From: Allomuricauda sp. TMED12
GTDB taxonomy: Bacteria; Bacteroidota; Bacteroidia; Flavobacteriales; Flavobacteriaceae
Length of the DNA: 64,000 nucleotides
Assembly: GCA_002167435.2 (NCBI GenBank)
Contig: NHBR02000038.1
Span: 1 to 64,000 of the forward strand
Direction: 5' to 3'
Below are positions 1 through 8,790 of the stretch, in pieces. Made by a program: the position numbers and the translations under genes. The stretch's first letter is position 1. Each line of letters opens with the position of its first letter. The notes below the pieces were generated by a model. It saw only the letters and a list, made by a program, of their open reading frames with translations, made no database searches and was not told the DNA's origin.

Positions 1-1
1 A

Positions 2-760
2 ATTTCTTCAAAGCCAAAGCAAAGCGAACCTCATAAAAAATCCAACCCTGATGAAATTCGGTTGAACCGCTATATTGCCAATGCCGGTATCTGTTCCCGA
101 AGGGAGGCGGATACCTTTATTGCGGCTGGGAGTGTTACGGTAAACGGGAAAACGGTAACCGAAATGGGCTTTAAGGTAAAACGTTCCGATGATGTCCGTT
201 TTGATGGCAAACGACTCAATTTGGAGAAGAAGGAGTACATTCTGCTAAACAAACCCAAGAATTTTATCACTACCACGAGTGATGAAAAAGGACGTCGTAC
301 TGTAATGGAACTAATATCCAGCGCCTCGAACAATCGTTTGTTGCCCGTAGGTCGTTTAGATAGGAATACTACTGGACTTTTACTATTCACCAACGACGGT
401 GACCTAACCAAAAAATTGACTCATCCCAAGCATAATGTGCGCAAAATTTACCATGTACATTTGGACAATAATCTAAGTTTGGCGGATCTGCACAAAATAG
501 AGGCTGGCCTCGAATTAGAAGATGGACCAATTGCCGTAGATGGTGTTAGTTTTATACAAGGGGCACCCAAACGCGAGGTGGGAGTGGAGATCCATAGCGG
601 GCGTAACCGTATTGTACGTCGTATCTTTGAACATTTGGGCTACAACGTTACCAAATTGGACCGTGTTATTTTTGCAGGACTTACCAAAAAAGATCTCCCA
701 CGTGGCCATTGGAGACATTTAACCGAGCAGGAGGTGATTAATTTGAAGAATATAAAGTGA
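2..760 (+). CDS. rRNA pseudouridine synthase, RluB/RsuA type (5' end outside window)
   Basis: Converts a specific uridine in ribosomal RNA to pseudouridine. An N-terminal S4 RNA-binding domain (LNRYIANAGICSRREAD) is followed by the catalytic domain with the motif VGRLDRNTTGLLLFTNDG, whose GRLD aspartate is the family nucleophile. The reading frame stays open to base 2, upstream of the first possible start (TTG at 62), and that upstream part is rich in Lys, Ser and Pro. Bacteroidota homologues often carry a long basic low-complexity N-terminal extension, so the true start probably lies to the left of the window. The family is clear; whether the target matches RluB, RluE or RluF is not decidable here. 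Confidence 0.88.
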   Translation: MSSKPKQSEPHKKSNPDEIRLNRYIANAGICSRREADTFIAAGSVTVNGKTVTEMGFKVKRSDDVRFDGKRLNLEKKEYILLNKPKNFITTTSDEKGRRTVMELISSASNNRLLPVGRLDRNTTGLLLFTNDGDLTKKLTHPKHNVRKIYHVHLDNNLSLADLHKIEAGLELEDGPIAVDGVSFIQGAPKREVGVEIHSGRNRIVRRIFEHLGYNVTKLDRVIFAGLTKKDLPRGHWRHLTEQEVINLKNIK

Positions 761-870
761 TTTCTTTAGGGATTGATTGTTAAAGGGAGGCTTATTGGTT
801 TTGTATAACCCCCAGTTGCGGTTATATATTGTTTAAGTTTAATCCATTAGGATTTGATTTTGCCTCAATA

Positions 871-1155
871 CTATTTCATATCAAGATGCACGGCTTGAAG
901 TAGAAAATCAAGTAAGTTTTCCCAGTCTAGGATTGCCCAGAGGATGGGAAAAACAAATAGTAAGTAAATTAGTATGTTACCTACCCTGGTCCTTTTTAGG
1001 AAGCTAATGAGGAAATATACAAGAAGATAATACAGAAACAGGAAGCCAAAAGCAATACTAAAAATTGGCATAAACCCACCTAAGAATAGTGAGGCAAGAG
1101 TACTTGCCAGAAGCAGTATCAGTATTATTTTGGTTGTAGCTTTTATTTTGTTCAT
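871..1155 (-). CDS. small hypothetical membrane protein
   Basis: A 94-residue protein with about three hydrophobic segments (roughly residues 8-28, 30-53 and 60-78) separated by a short basic loop, KRTRVGN. No known family is recognised. It stands alone between the pseudouridine synthase on the other strand and the DUF5916 gene. The sharply hydrophobic, membrane-like composition supports a real gene, but nothing in it suggests a function. Confidence 0.55.
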   Translation of the reverse strand: MNKIKATTKIILILLLASTLASLFLGGFMPIFSIAFGFLFLYYLLVYFLISFLKRTRVGNILIYLLFVFPILWAILDWENLLDFLLQAVHLDMK

Positions 1156-1289
1156 TATCCTAGCCCAATGGTTCTGTTTCGAGGAATGCGCCCGGTCAAG
1201 ATCGATAATTTATTTTGATAGTACTATTGATAATTGATAAATACACCTTTCGGGTTGATGGATTGAAGTTTACAGGTGGGTTTTAATAC

Positions 1290-3479
1290 TCACCGATTAA
1301 ACCAATACGTAAATTTGAGCGTCAACGACCATAAATTACCTTCGAGCGGCGATAATTGTTCGTTGTTGTTAAAAACCAAAAACAGGTCGGATGCAGGGGC
1401 ATAACGCCATTGTAATCTGGAGTTGACACCAAAATTATTACTCTGTTCGTTGTATTGGAACAGCGTATTCCAAAACAGTTTATTGGTAAAGGTAATGTCC
1501 GCCTCGGTACCTACGAGCCAAAAATCGGTGGTGTACCAGGGTTCAGGTAAATCCAAATTATTGTAGCTCAGGTTGGCACCCAAACTCACGTAGGGTTGAA
1601 AACGGTAGCCCAATTGTGCATTTATATTGGTTCGGTATCCACCAGAAAAGTAACGTCCCAGTCTAGTGGTCATATTATAAGTAAACAGACTTTTAGGACG
1701 GGAATTGTATTGTAAATAAACCCCGTTCCAATGATGTTGCGTACCTGCCGCCAATTCCTCTTTTCCAGTATTGGTAGGGTCAAAAGGGGCCAAGAGCTGT
1801 ACGTATTCGTTAAAAACATCAACCCCCAAAGAGCTACGATCGATAAAATTTACCGCATACCCTACAATGGATACGTAGTCGGTGGAGTTCATGCTGGGGT
1901 CGAAATAATAAAACCCGGTGTACTGTGGACCATGGCTAACCACTTTTTCACTCGCGGGCAGAAATAGATGACCTACGGAACCTTCCAATTTGATGTAATT
2001 ATTCCGTGGCACAAAACCCACTTCGGAGGTAAAGTTTTCGGAAATATATTCTTGTTGTACCCGCCAATTCCATTTTCTGCTCCTATATTCCAAATGCGCA
2101 CCTTGCGCAAAACCATTGTAAGATGAATCCGGCCCAAATGATTTGAGCATAAATGCCTTACCGTTGTATTTGTTATCGGCAGAGGCCAAATTGTATTCCA
2201 ATCCAAGGTTTCTGTTAAACTTCGTGTATTCGGTTTTTAGACTATCCGCCAAAGCATTATAATCCAATGACTCCTTGTTTACGAACATTAAACCTATATT
2301 GGAACGGGAGAACACTTTTTGTTGCAGCGATAGTACCGCAAAGTTTTGACTGGGCAAACCCGTTTCATCCACATTGTCGGTCTGCATATCCATCAAACCC
2401 AAACGGAGATTTCGGTTGAGGTTTCCGCTCACACGGGCACCTGCTACAATAGGAACACCAAGACCGATACGGCGGGAAAAAAAAGGACGAATGGCATCGT
2501 AACCGAAATTGGCAAAGAGGTCGGCATTTTCAAGGAAAAACTGTCGTCTTTCAGGGAAAAAGAGCTCAAACCGGGTTAAATTGGCCACTTGCCTGTCTGC
2601 TTCAACCTGTGAAAAATCTGGATTTAAGGTCAAGTCTAAATTCAAAGATGAGGTGAGTCCCAATTTTACATCGCCTCCCACCTTAAATTCATTGTCATAG
2701 GTAATATCATCTATACTTGAATTCCCCACCGTACCCAATACGTAGGGAATAAGAGAGTAGTTGAGCCCCTGTTTGGGTGGAGGATTGTCCCAGACCATAG
2801 TGCCCGTATAGGCCAAGGAGGCCGTTGGAAACTGCCTTGGAATAGGGGTCCAGCTCGATTTTTCGTTGGTACTCAAATCCAATCTTGAAAAATTGATGCC
2901 CCATTCCTTTACATCTTTTTCGTATCGAATGGATTTAAAGGGTATGGCCATTTCCACCACCCATTTATCTTCATAATTCTGTACTTCGGATACCCATTTG
3001 CTGTCCCAATTGAGGTCTATGCTCCCTCCGTTGGACATGGTACCATCCCACTGCGCTCCATAAGCGTTTGCCCCAAAGCTAAAGCCAGTGGTCTGGTTGT
3101 TGAACGGGTCCATGAACAACAGGAAATTATCGTTCCCTCCAAAGGAGAAATCCCTTCGAAGCGATTCCACAACATAAGTATTCCCTGGGGTCTTAAAAAA
3201 AGTGGCCAAAAGGTAGAGCTGTTTGTCGTCATAGGCCATTTTTACCTCGGAAGGCTGGGTGGCCTTTCGGTCGTCCATGGGCAATACCATAAAAAAGTCA
3301 TTGGCAGCTTCTGCTTTTTGCCATGTAGCCTCGTCCCCCTTACCATCTATGATAAAGGTTTCGTCGGTTTTGAACAAATGTATTTTGTAATCGGCATTTT
3401 TCTTTTGGGCAAACGAAAACGCGCAAAAGAGCATAGCAAAAGCTATGAAAACGGGGGGTAAATAGGCTCGGTAGATCAT
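1290..3479 (-). CDS. DUF5916 protein with CBM9-like domain and outer-membrane barrel
   Basis: A 729-residue secreted protein. The ATG at 3479 is chosen over one 48 bases upstream because it is directly followed by a signal peptide ending in FCAFSFAQ. Residues of about 40-220 resemble the carbohydrate-binding family 9-like domain that opens DUF5916 proteins (IDGKGDEATWQKAEAAND, then a DPFNNQTTGFSF stretch). The rest alternates in a beta-barrel pattern (NFSRLDL, PERRQFFLENADLF) and ends in an aromatic-rich strand, LTLKFTYWFNR, typical of outer-membrane proteins. The family is common in Bacteroidota; its substrate is unknown. It appears to be monocistronic. Confidence 0.8.
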   Translation of the reverse strand: MIYRAYLPPVFIAFAMLFCAFSFAQKKNADYKIHLFKTDETFIIDGKGDEATWQKAEAANDFFMVLPMDDRKATQPSEVKMAYDDKQLYLLATFFKTPGNTYVVESLRRDFSFGGNDNFLLFMDPFNNQTTGFSFGANAYGAQWDGTMSNGGSIDLNWDSKWVSEVQNYEDKWVVEMAIPFKSIRYEKDVKEWGINFSRLDLSTNEKSSWTPIPRQFPTASLAYTGTMVWDNPPPKQGLNYSLIPYVLGTVGNSSIDDITYDNEFKVGGDVKLGLTSSLNLDLTLNPDFSQVEADRQVANLTRFELFFPERRQFFLENADLFANFGYDAIRPFFSRRIGLGVPIVAGARVSGNLNRNLRLGLMDMQTDNVDETGLPSQNFAVLSLQQKVFSRSNIGLMFVNKESLDYNALADSLKTEYTKFNRNLGLEYNLASADNKYNGKAFMLKSFGPDSSYNGFAQGAHLEYRSRKWNWRVQQEYISENFTSEVGFVPRNNYIKLEGSVGHLFLPASEKVVSHGPQYTGFYYFDPSMNSTDYVSIVGYAVNFIDRSSLGVDVFNEYVQLLAPFDPTNTGKEELAAGTQHHWNGVYLQYNSRPKSLFTYNMTTRLGRYFSGGYRTNINAQLGYRFQPYVSLGANLSYNNLDLPEPWYTTDFWLVGTEADITFTNKLFWNTLFQYNEQSNNFGVNSRLQWRYAPASDLFLVFNNNEQLSPLEGNLWSLTLKFTYWFNR

Positions 3480-3611
3480 TGTTTGTTTAGTGCAGCAAAA
3501 GTAATGATTTACTTTCATTTTTAACAATAGATCATAATTGTCCCTCTTAAATTGGCAAATAAATATTTTTAAGGTTAATAATTGCTTATTTGGATGTGAA
3601 AAGGTGCAACA

Positions 3612-4451
3612 TCAATCCTCCAAACTACTGAATTCGACAAATTCATATTGAGGAGAAGCCTCCAATAATTGGCGTAAAATAGCGGCATGCCCATTGCCAA
3701 AAATCACCAAGATATGTTCTTCGGGACTTTGGGTGATATTGATGAGCTTGGAAAAGATTCGAACATTGCGGTTGTACCACCAAATGGATAAAAAATCCGC
3801 CCCTTGCCCGTCACCCGTTGCAATGGAGCCTGTAAGGTAAAGTCCAAAATTAAAATTGTGACCTTCCCGTGTATTCATGGCTTTGATAAAGTCCAATAAG
3901 TGCACATCCTTCATTTTTTTGTCACGATAGTCAAAATACTCCTCGGCGTAATCCCAAAATGGGTCTTTTGTCTTTCGATTTATCTTGTTGGTCAGCTTTT
4001 TTAATAACATGGAATCCTGTTTCTCCAGATCACTTTGTAACGAAGAGGTATCTATCCCGTAAACGGAATCCAAGCCCAAATCCGTTGCGATGCGCATACC
4101 CAGTTGGTAACGTTCATCCCTACTGTTTTTGTGCCCCCCTTTTTTGTATTCCTCAAATTTTTGCATGGCGTTCCAAGATGGTCGTGCTTCGATAGCAATT
4201 TTGGTGGGGTTAAATTTTTTGATGTAAGCCACCAACTCCTCTAATTCGGATTTTTTAGGCTCTTTTAAAACATCGATTTTATCCTCATCAGCTGTTTTCA
4301 CCTCGTCCAACCCCGGAAAATTAAAATGAAAGGTACCTACGACCAGTACTTTGGTTTTTTTGGCTGGGTAGAATTCGGAAGGTGATTTTAATTGAGCTTG
4401 ACCAAAGGAAAAAGTTGAAACTAAAATGAGTAGAAGAGAAAACTGACGCAT
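3612..4451 (-). CDS. secreted DUF5694 protein (TraB/GumN-like)
   Basis: A 279-residue protein with a signal peptide (MRQFSLLLILVSTFSFGQAQ) followed by the family-defining start TKVLVVGTFHFNFPGLDE. Downstream are IAIEARPSWN and, near the C terminus, ILVIFGNGHAAILRQLLE. The GTFHF glycine/histidine motif, a conserved Glu/Arg segment and a C-terminal GxGH motif recall the TraB/ChaN/EreA-like fold, which can be hydrolytic, but no activity is established for DUF5694. It lies between two other secreted-protein genes with more than 80 bases on each side, so it is probably transcribed alone. Confidence 0.72.
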   Translation of the reverse strand: MRQFSLLLILVSTFSFGQAQLKSPSEFYPAKKTKVLVVGTFHFNFPGLDEVKTADEDKIDVLKEPKKSELEELVAYIKKFNPTKIAIEARPSWNAMQKFEEYKKGGHKNSRDERYQLGMRIATDLGLDSVYGIDTSSLQSDLEKQDSMLLKKLTNKINRKTKDPFWDYAEEYFDYRDKKMKDVHLLDFIKAMNTREGHNFNFGLYLTGSIATGDGQGADFLSIWWYNRNVRIFSKLINITQSPEEHILVIFGNGHAAILRQLLEASPQYEFVEFSSLED

Positions 4452-4645
4452 GGTTAATGTTTTCTTTTAAGGATGATGTGGAGAGCGTATTGTTACAGTT
4501 TCAACTTGAGAATTAAACATTCCATTTACTTCCACTTGATGTGAACTCAATATTTTTTGAAGCAAACATTGAAATCAATTTATTGGCTTCAGTTTGTTTT
4601 ATGGAAAATTAGTAGCCTTATATATTTGGACTAAAACCAATAATC

Positions 4646-6238
4646 TTAGTATTTCATATCCTCGAACAACGTCCATTCGTTGGGGTCGAAAACAATGGAA
4701 TCGGGTCGGTCTTTGCTTTCGATGACTATGTTTTGGTTACGCTGATCTATTTTAATGGTTTTGATGGTCATTCTACCATCTTTCACTATACCTATTTCCA
4801 AAGGAAATTCAAATACGTGATGGTCTTGTATTTGCTGTACTTTTAGGTTGACCTTTCCGTTGCTATGATCCCAATTCCATTTGATTTGAGGATGTCCTTT
4901 TACAAATAGCCATTGCTCAAAAAAGGACTCCAAATCCTCGCCTGATACTTTTTCCATTACATGCCGAAAATCGTCGGTAAGTACATTGCTGTTTTGGTAG
5001 GTGGCGTAGTAGTTTCGGATGCCTTCCCAAAATATACCATCTTCCAATTTGTGACGGAGCATGTTCAACACCCATCCCCCTTTTTGGTAGGTGTTGGTGC
5101 TCAATACCTTCATAGGGTCTTTTATGCTGAGGTCCACAATGGGAGCGGGGTTTTTTCGGTAGTAATCAAAGATTTGTTGTTTATCAATGGCCAGTTCCTC
5201 TTTTCGACGCTCATCCCCATATACACTTTCCAAATACAGGATACAGAAATAGGTGGCAAAACCTTCGCTCAACCAAACATGGTTCCAGCTTTTCTCCGTG
5301 GCGGAATTTCCGAACCATTGATGGGCAATTTCATGGGCAATCAACGGTTCTACCGTTTTGTTGCCCGTTACCGAATTTTCAAAATAGGCTATGGTCCCCG
5401 CATTTTCCAGTCCACCCCATTGGGTCTTTGCCTGCATATTGGCCAGTTTGGCGTAAGAATATGGCCCAATGTGATCAATAAAATACTCAAGTACGTTTCC
5501 GGCAACGCTGTAATCACCGAATCCTTCCAATCGGTTTTGTGGATAAACCCATGCCGAAACCTCAATACCGTTAATGTTATCCACCAATCGAGAAGCAAAT
5601 TCGGTGACTCCAATCGTCATCACTTTGGTGGCTACGGGAGCTGGTTCCTTGTAAATGGTCAGTTTATATCCGTTTTCCAGATTGCTTTCTTCCACTTTTT
5701 TGCCTGTGGCCACCACATCGTAATGATCTGGCGCGGTGATCTGGAATTCCACACTGGCCTTATCATATGGATGGTCCACCGATGGCAACCAATGTCTGGC
5801 CAAGTTGGGCCAATTGTCACCAAAAAAGGAGCGTTTTCCAAATTTTGTGGTGTCAATAACCAAACCTCTTTCTGGAATCCCTTGATATTTGATAGTGTAG
5901 GTTTGGGTGGTTTCCGTAGAAGATTTTGGAATTATGTTGATTTGGTTATTGGTAAAGGAATAATTGGCATTGGAATCCCCATCCAGCACCTCGGTCACCT
6001 CCATGCCGAATTCACCCAATTTTTGAATTAAATCCAAAGCAAAAGGAACAGCATTTTTTTTGAAAAGAACAGTTACCTGAGCTTCTCCTTTAATTTCGTT
6101 GGATCTATCATTTAAATGAAGACCAAAAACATAGTTTTGGATATCAACGTTTTCATTTTTGGGATATTGCTCTTGGGCATTTACAGTAAGCCAAGCTAAG
6201 GTAAAAGTCAATACAGCGGTTACAGCTCGTAGTTGCAT
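4646..6238 (-). CDS. secreted M1 family zinc aminopeptidase
   Basis: Removes N-terminal residues from peptides outside the cytoplasm. A signal peptide (about residues 1-21, ending VNAQ) leads into the M1 N-terminal beta domain. The exopeptidase motif is GGLENAG (275-281, replacing the usual GAMEN), and the zinc site is HEIAH (302-306) with the third ligand Glu325 in WLSEGFATYF. At 530 residues it lacks the long C-terminal helical domain of PepN and resembles the short leukotriene-A4-hydrolase-like bacterial forms. All catalytic residues that can be checked are present. It is flanked by other minus-strand exported proteins but is not tightly linked to them. Confidence 0.9.
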   Translation of the reverse strand: MQLRAVTAVLTFTLAWLTVNAQEQYPKNENVDIQNYVFGLHLNDRSNEIKGEAQVTVLFKKNAVPFALDLIQKLGEFGMEVTEVLDGDSNANYSFTNNQINIIPKSSTETTQTYTIKYQGIPERGLVIDTTKFGKRSFFGDNWPNLARHWLPSVDHPYDKASVEFQITAPDHYDVVATGKKVEESNLENGYKLTIYKEPAPVATKVMTIGVTEFASRLVDNINGIEVSAWVYPQNRLEGFGDYSVAGNVLEYFIDHIGPYSYAKLANMQAKTQWGGLENAGTIAYFENSVTGNKTVEPLIAHEIAHQWFGNSATEKSWNHVWLSEGFATYFCILYLESVYGDERRKEELAIDKQQIFDYYRKNPAPIVDLSIKDPMKVLSTNTYQKGGWVLNMLRHKLEDGIFWEGIRNYYATYQNSNVLTDDFRHVMEKVSGEDLESFFEQWLFVKGHPQIKWNWDHSNGKVNLKVQQIQDHHVFEFPLEIGIVKDGRMTIKTIKIDQRNQNIVIESKDRPDSIVFDPNEWTLFEDMKY

Positions 6239-6399
6239 AAATTAATCATTATAGTTGATGGTTCAAGATACAATTTTGGAAAAGAGCCTAGGTAACTTTT
6301 TGCAGGGAACCGAAAAATTAAAAAAAGGAGTTTTTGGAATGGCACTTATCGGTCTCGGCTATGAGTAGCATGGTTTTAGTACTAAACTTAGCAAATACA

Positions 6400-6441
6400 C
6401 ACCTACTTCTGAAAATCCACAAGGATTTTCAGAAGTAGGTG
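6400..6441 (-). terminator. perfect 19-bp inverted repeat hairpin, probable transcription end
   Basis: Arms 6400-6418 and 6423-6441 are perfectly complementary, with a 4-base loop. The hairpin begins 11 bases after the stop codon of the minus-strand lipoprotein gene at 6453. Read on the minus strand, the stem is followed only by TGTATTT, a weak U tract. A terminator or an mRNA 3'-end stabiliser is the simplest reading; a small repetitive element is the alternative. Confidence 0.5.
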
Positions 6442-6452
6442 AGAACAAGCAA

Positions 6453-7253
6453 TTACTTATAGCCATTATTGGCAGTAGTTTTTAAAATTATTCTCCCATA
6501 ATTACTTAATAAATTATTGACCTCATTCTTGTCTAATTTAAACTCATATTCATCTAGGTAATCAATAGCTCTGTTAACGTGAACAGAACATCTGTCAGAT
6601 GTTAATATAATTTGTTTGTTGTTTATTTTAAAATCAAAATATTCAAGAGAAGCAAAAGGAAGGTCTTTTAAACAATCCTCATAAAGTTCAAATCTAGAAT
6701 TATACTCTTCTTTATCCTCTTCTTGAATTTCTTCTTTTTTTAGTTCCAACACATAACTTTCAATAATCTTTCTTTTTTTATTAGATAAATAGTTTAACAT
6801 TTCTGCCTTTCCTTTTTGTGAGAAAATGGAATCTAATAAAATTTTATTTCCATTTGACAAATCATAATTATAACTATAGGAAAAATATTCACAATATGCT
6901 CCACAACCTTCAGCGTTCAATGTGACAGAGTATATTCGGTCGGTTAACATATTTATCTGATAAGTCAAATCTGAAAGTCTAGGAATTGAATTTTTTTTTG
7001 TAGCCCAAACATTTTCAAAAATACTTTCAGATTTATTTTCAATGTCAATGTCAAGAAAATCTTTTACAATATCAGAGTTTATTTTTCTTGAAATCATGCT
7101 AGATTTACTTGTTAATAAAGGGAACTCATACTTTTGTTTAGGAAAATTAGGATTGAATTCTTGAACTTTATTAATTCGAAAATTTTCAATTGACTTACAG
7201 CTAAAAAATAGTATTAGGGTTATTACTATGATAATATTAAAATTGTTCTTCAT
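6453..7253 (-). CDS. hypothetical lipoprotein, AT-rich
   Basis: A 266-residue putative lipoprotein. The ATG at 7253 is preferred because it gives a clean signal peptide with a lipobox (IILFFSC). The N-terminal half is Lys/Asn/Ile-rich. The segment around SVTLNAEGCGAYCEYFSYSY and NGNKILLDSIFS is loosely like DUF3298-type domains, where a beta strand is followed by a statement of a ligand-binding loop, but the match is weak. Codon use and base composition are visibly more AT-rich than the neighbouring genes, suggesting recent acquisition. Function unknown. Confidence 0.65.
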   Translation of the reverse strand: MKNNFNIIIVITLILFFSCKSIENFRINKVQEFNPNFPKQKYEFPLLTSKSSMISRKINSDIVKDFLDIDIENKSESIFENVWATKKNSIPRLSDLTYQINMLTDRIYSVTLNAEGCGAYCEYFSYSYNYDLSNGNKILLDSIFSQKGKAEMLNYLSNKKRKIIESYVLELKKEEIQEEDKEEYNSRFELYEDCLKDLPFASLEYFDFKINNKQIILTSDRCSVHVNRAIDYLDEYEFKLDKNEVNNLLSNYGRIILKTTANNGYK

Positions 7254-7412
7254 AATTAATGCCAACATTTACCGGATATGATTCTTTTTAATGAATTATA
7301 TCGACTGATAAATGAAGTTAGAATTCTTCTGGTTTAAATGCCAACCTCAATTGACCAATACCTTATATGAATTGAAGAATCAGAAAACATAAGATTAAAT
7401 CAGGGATAAATT

Positions 7413-8696
7413 TTACTCAAAAAATTTGCCCATTTTCTCCTTTATCTGCTCTAAACACAAATTCCCTAAACTGCCCTCGTGAGAGTGTTCAATGTCTCGT
7501 TTGGGTTTAAAGTTGCCATTTTCTATGGCTTTCCCCATAGTTTTATAGGCATCACGGAACGGCATCCCATTTTTTACAAGTTCGTTCAAAGTGTCCACAC
7601 TAAAGAGATAATCGTATTTGGGGTCGTCCAAAATGTTTTTGTTCACTTTGATCTCTTTAAGACTGAAGGTCATCATCTCCAAACAAGCGTGCATATCCTG
7701 TAACGCGGGAAGAATTACTTCTTTTACCAATTGAAGGTCCCTATGGTAACCGCTGGGTAAATTGTTCATGATCATGATCAATTGGTTGGGCACGGCTTGA
7801 ATCTTGTTGCACTTGGCCCTGATCAATTCGAACACATCGGGGTTCTTTTTGTGAGGCATAATGCTACTTCCAGTAGTAAGTTCGTTGGGAAAGGAGATAA
7901 AATCGAAATTCTGGCTCATGTAAAGGCAAATGTCCATCGCCATTTTGGATAGCGTAGCGGCAACGCTGGAGATTCCAAAGGCGGTAGCTTTTTCCACTTT
8001 CCCACGTCCCATTTGGGCAGCGACCACATTATATTTTTGAGTAGCGAACTCCATTTCGGCAGTCGTGAAACTTCTATCAATAGGGAAGGAACTTCCATAG
8101 CCTGCGGCACTCCCCAAAGGGTTTTGATCGGCTACTTTGTAAGCCGCTTGTACAAAGTACAAATCATCAATTAAGCTTTCTGCATAGGCAGAAAACCAGA
8201 GCCCGAAGGATGATGGCATCGCGATTTGCAAGTGGGTGTATCCGGGCAGCAAAACATTTTTGTGCTTGTCCGCAAGTTTTAGCAATAGATCAAAAAGTGA
8301 TTTTACCTGACTCTTGATTTCGGTCAATTCATCTTTGAGGAACAATTGCATGGCCACTAGCACCTGATCGTTTCGGGAACGGGCCGAATGGATTTTTTTA
8401 CCGGTATCTCCCAATTTTTCGGTCAGCATAAATTCGATCTTGGAGTGCATGTCCTCAAAATCATCTTCAATAATAAATTTTCCCTTTTCAATGTCCTTGG
8501 CAATGGCATCTAATGCTTTTACAAGGTCTTTGGCTTCGTCTTCATAAATCAATCCAACTTTGCCCAACATTTTAGCGTGCGCTTTTGAGGCGATTACATC
8601 ATATTTTGCCAATACCAAATCAAGTTCGCGGTCGTTGCCTACGGTAAAATGGTCTATTTTTTTATCGGTACTGAATCCTTTGTCCCAGAGTTTCAT
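7413..8696 (-). CDS. argH: argininosuccinate lyase
   Basis: Splits argininosuccinate into arginine and fumarate, the last step of arginine synthesis. The fumarase/lyase superfamily signature is GSSIMPHKKNPD with the catalytic serine loop, and HSARSRNDQV and GYTHLQ are the other two conserved regions. Length is 427 residues, slightly short of the usual 450-460 because the C-terminal domain is compact, as in other Bacteroidota. It is the last gene of the arginine operon. The 94-base gap before it holds a dispersed intergenic repeat, so it could also receive a promoter of its own. Confidence 0.93.
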   Translation of the reverse strand: MKLWDKGFSTDKKIDHFTVGNDRELDLVLAKYDVIASKAHAKMLGKVGLIYEDEAKDLVKALDAIAKDIEKGKFIIEDDFEDMHSKIEFMLTEKLGDTGKKIHSARSRNDQVLVAMQLFLKDELTEIKSQVKSLFDLLLKLADKHKNVLLPGYTHLQIAMPSSFGLWFSAYAESLIDDLYFVQAAYKVADQNPLGSAAGYGSSFPIDRSFTTAEMEFATQKYNVVAAQMGRGKVEKATAFGISSVAATLSKMAMDICLYMSQNFDFISFPNELTTGSSIMPHKKNPDVFELIRAKCNKIQAVPNQLIMIMNNLPSGYHRDLQLVKEVILPALQDMHACLEMMTFSLKEIKVNKNILDDPKYDYLFSVDTLNELVKNGMPFRDAYKTMGKAIENGNFKPKRDIEHSHEGSLGNLCLEQIKEKMGKFFE

Positions 8697-8708
8697 ACTT
8701 TTAGTTTT

Positions 8709-8778
8709 GTCATTCCCATGAAGATGGGAATCTTATGATTTCGATATGTATTGCCCTTCGACTACGCTCAGGGCCCAA
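8709..8778. repeat. dispersed flavobacterial intergenic repeat (argE-argH gap)
   Basis: The gap contains an 8-bp inverted repeat ATTCCCAT/ATGGGAAT (8712-8719 and 8724-8731, loop GAAG), followed by CTTCGACTACGCTCAG (8755-8770). The second motif closely resembles the TTCGACTGCGCTCA motif at 53723 and its partner at 16440, so these appear to be copies of one short non-coding repeat family. Confidence 0.6.
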
Positions 8779-8790
8779 GTTTCATTTGCT

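Noticed and set aside
4961-6031. 356-codon open frame on the plus strand opposite the M1 aminopeptidase
   Set aside because: The opposite strand holds a complete peptidase with all zinc motifs; the plus-strand frame has no recognisable domain or normal composition.
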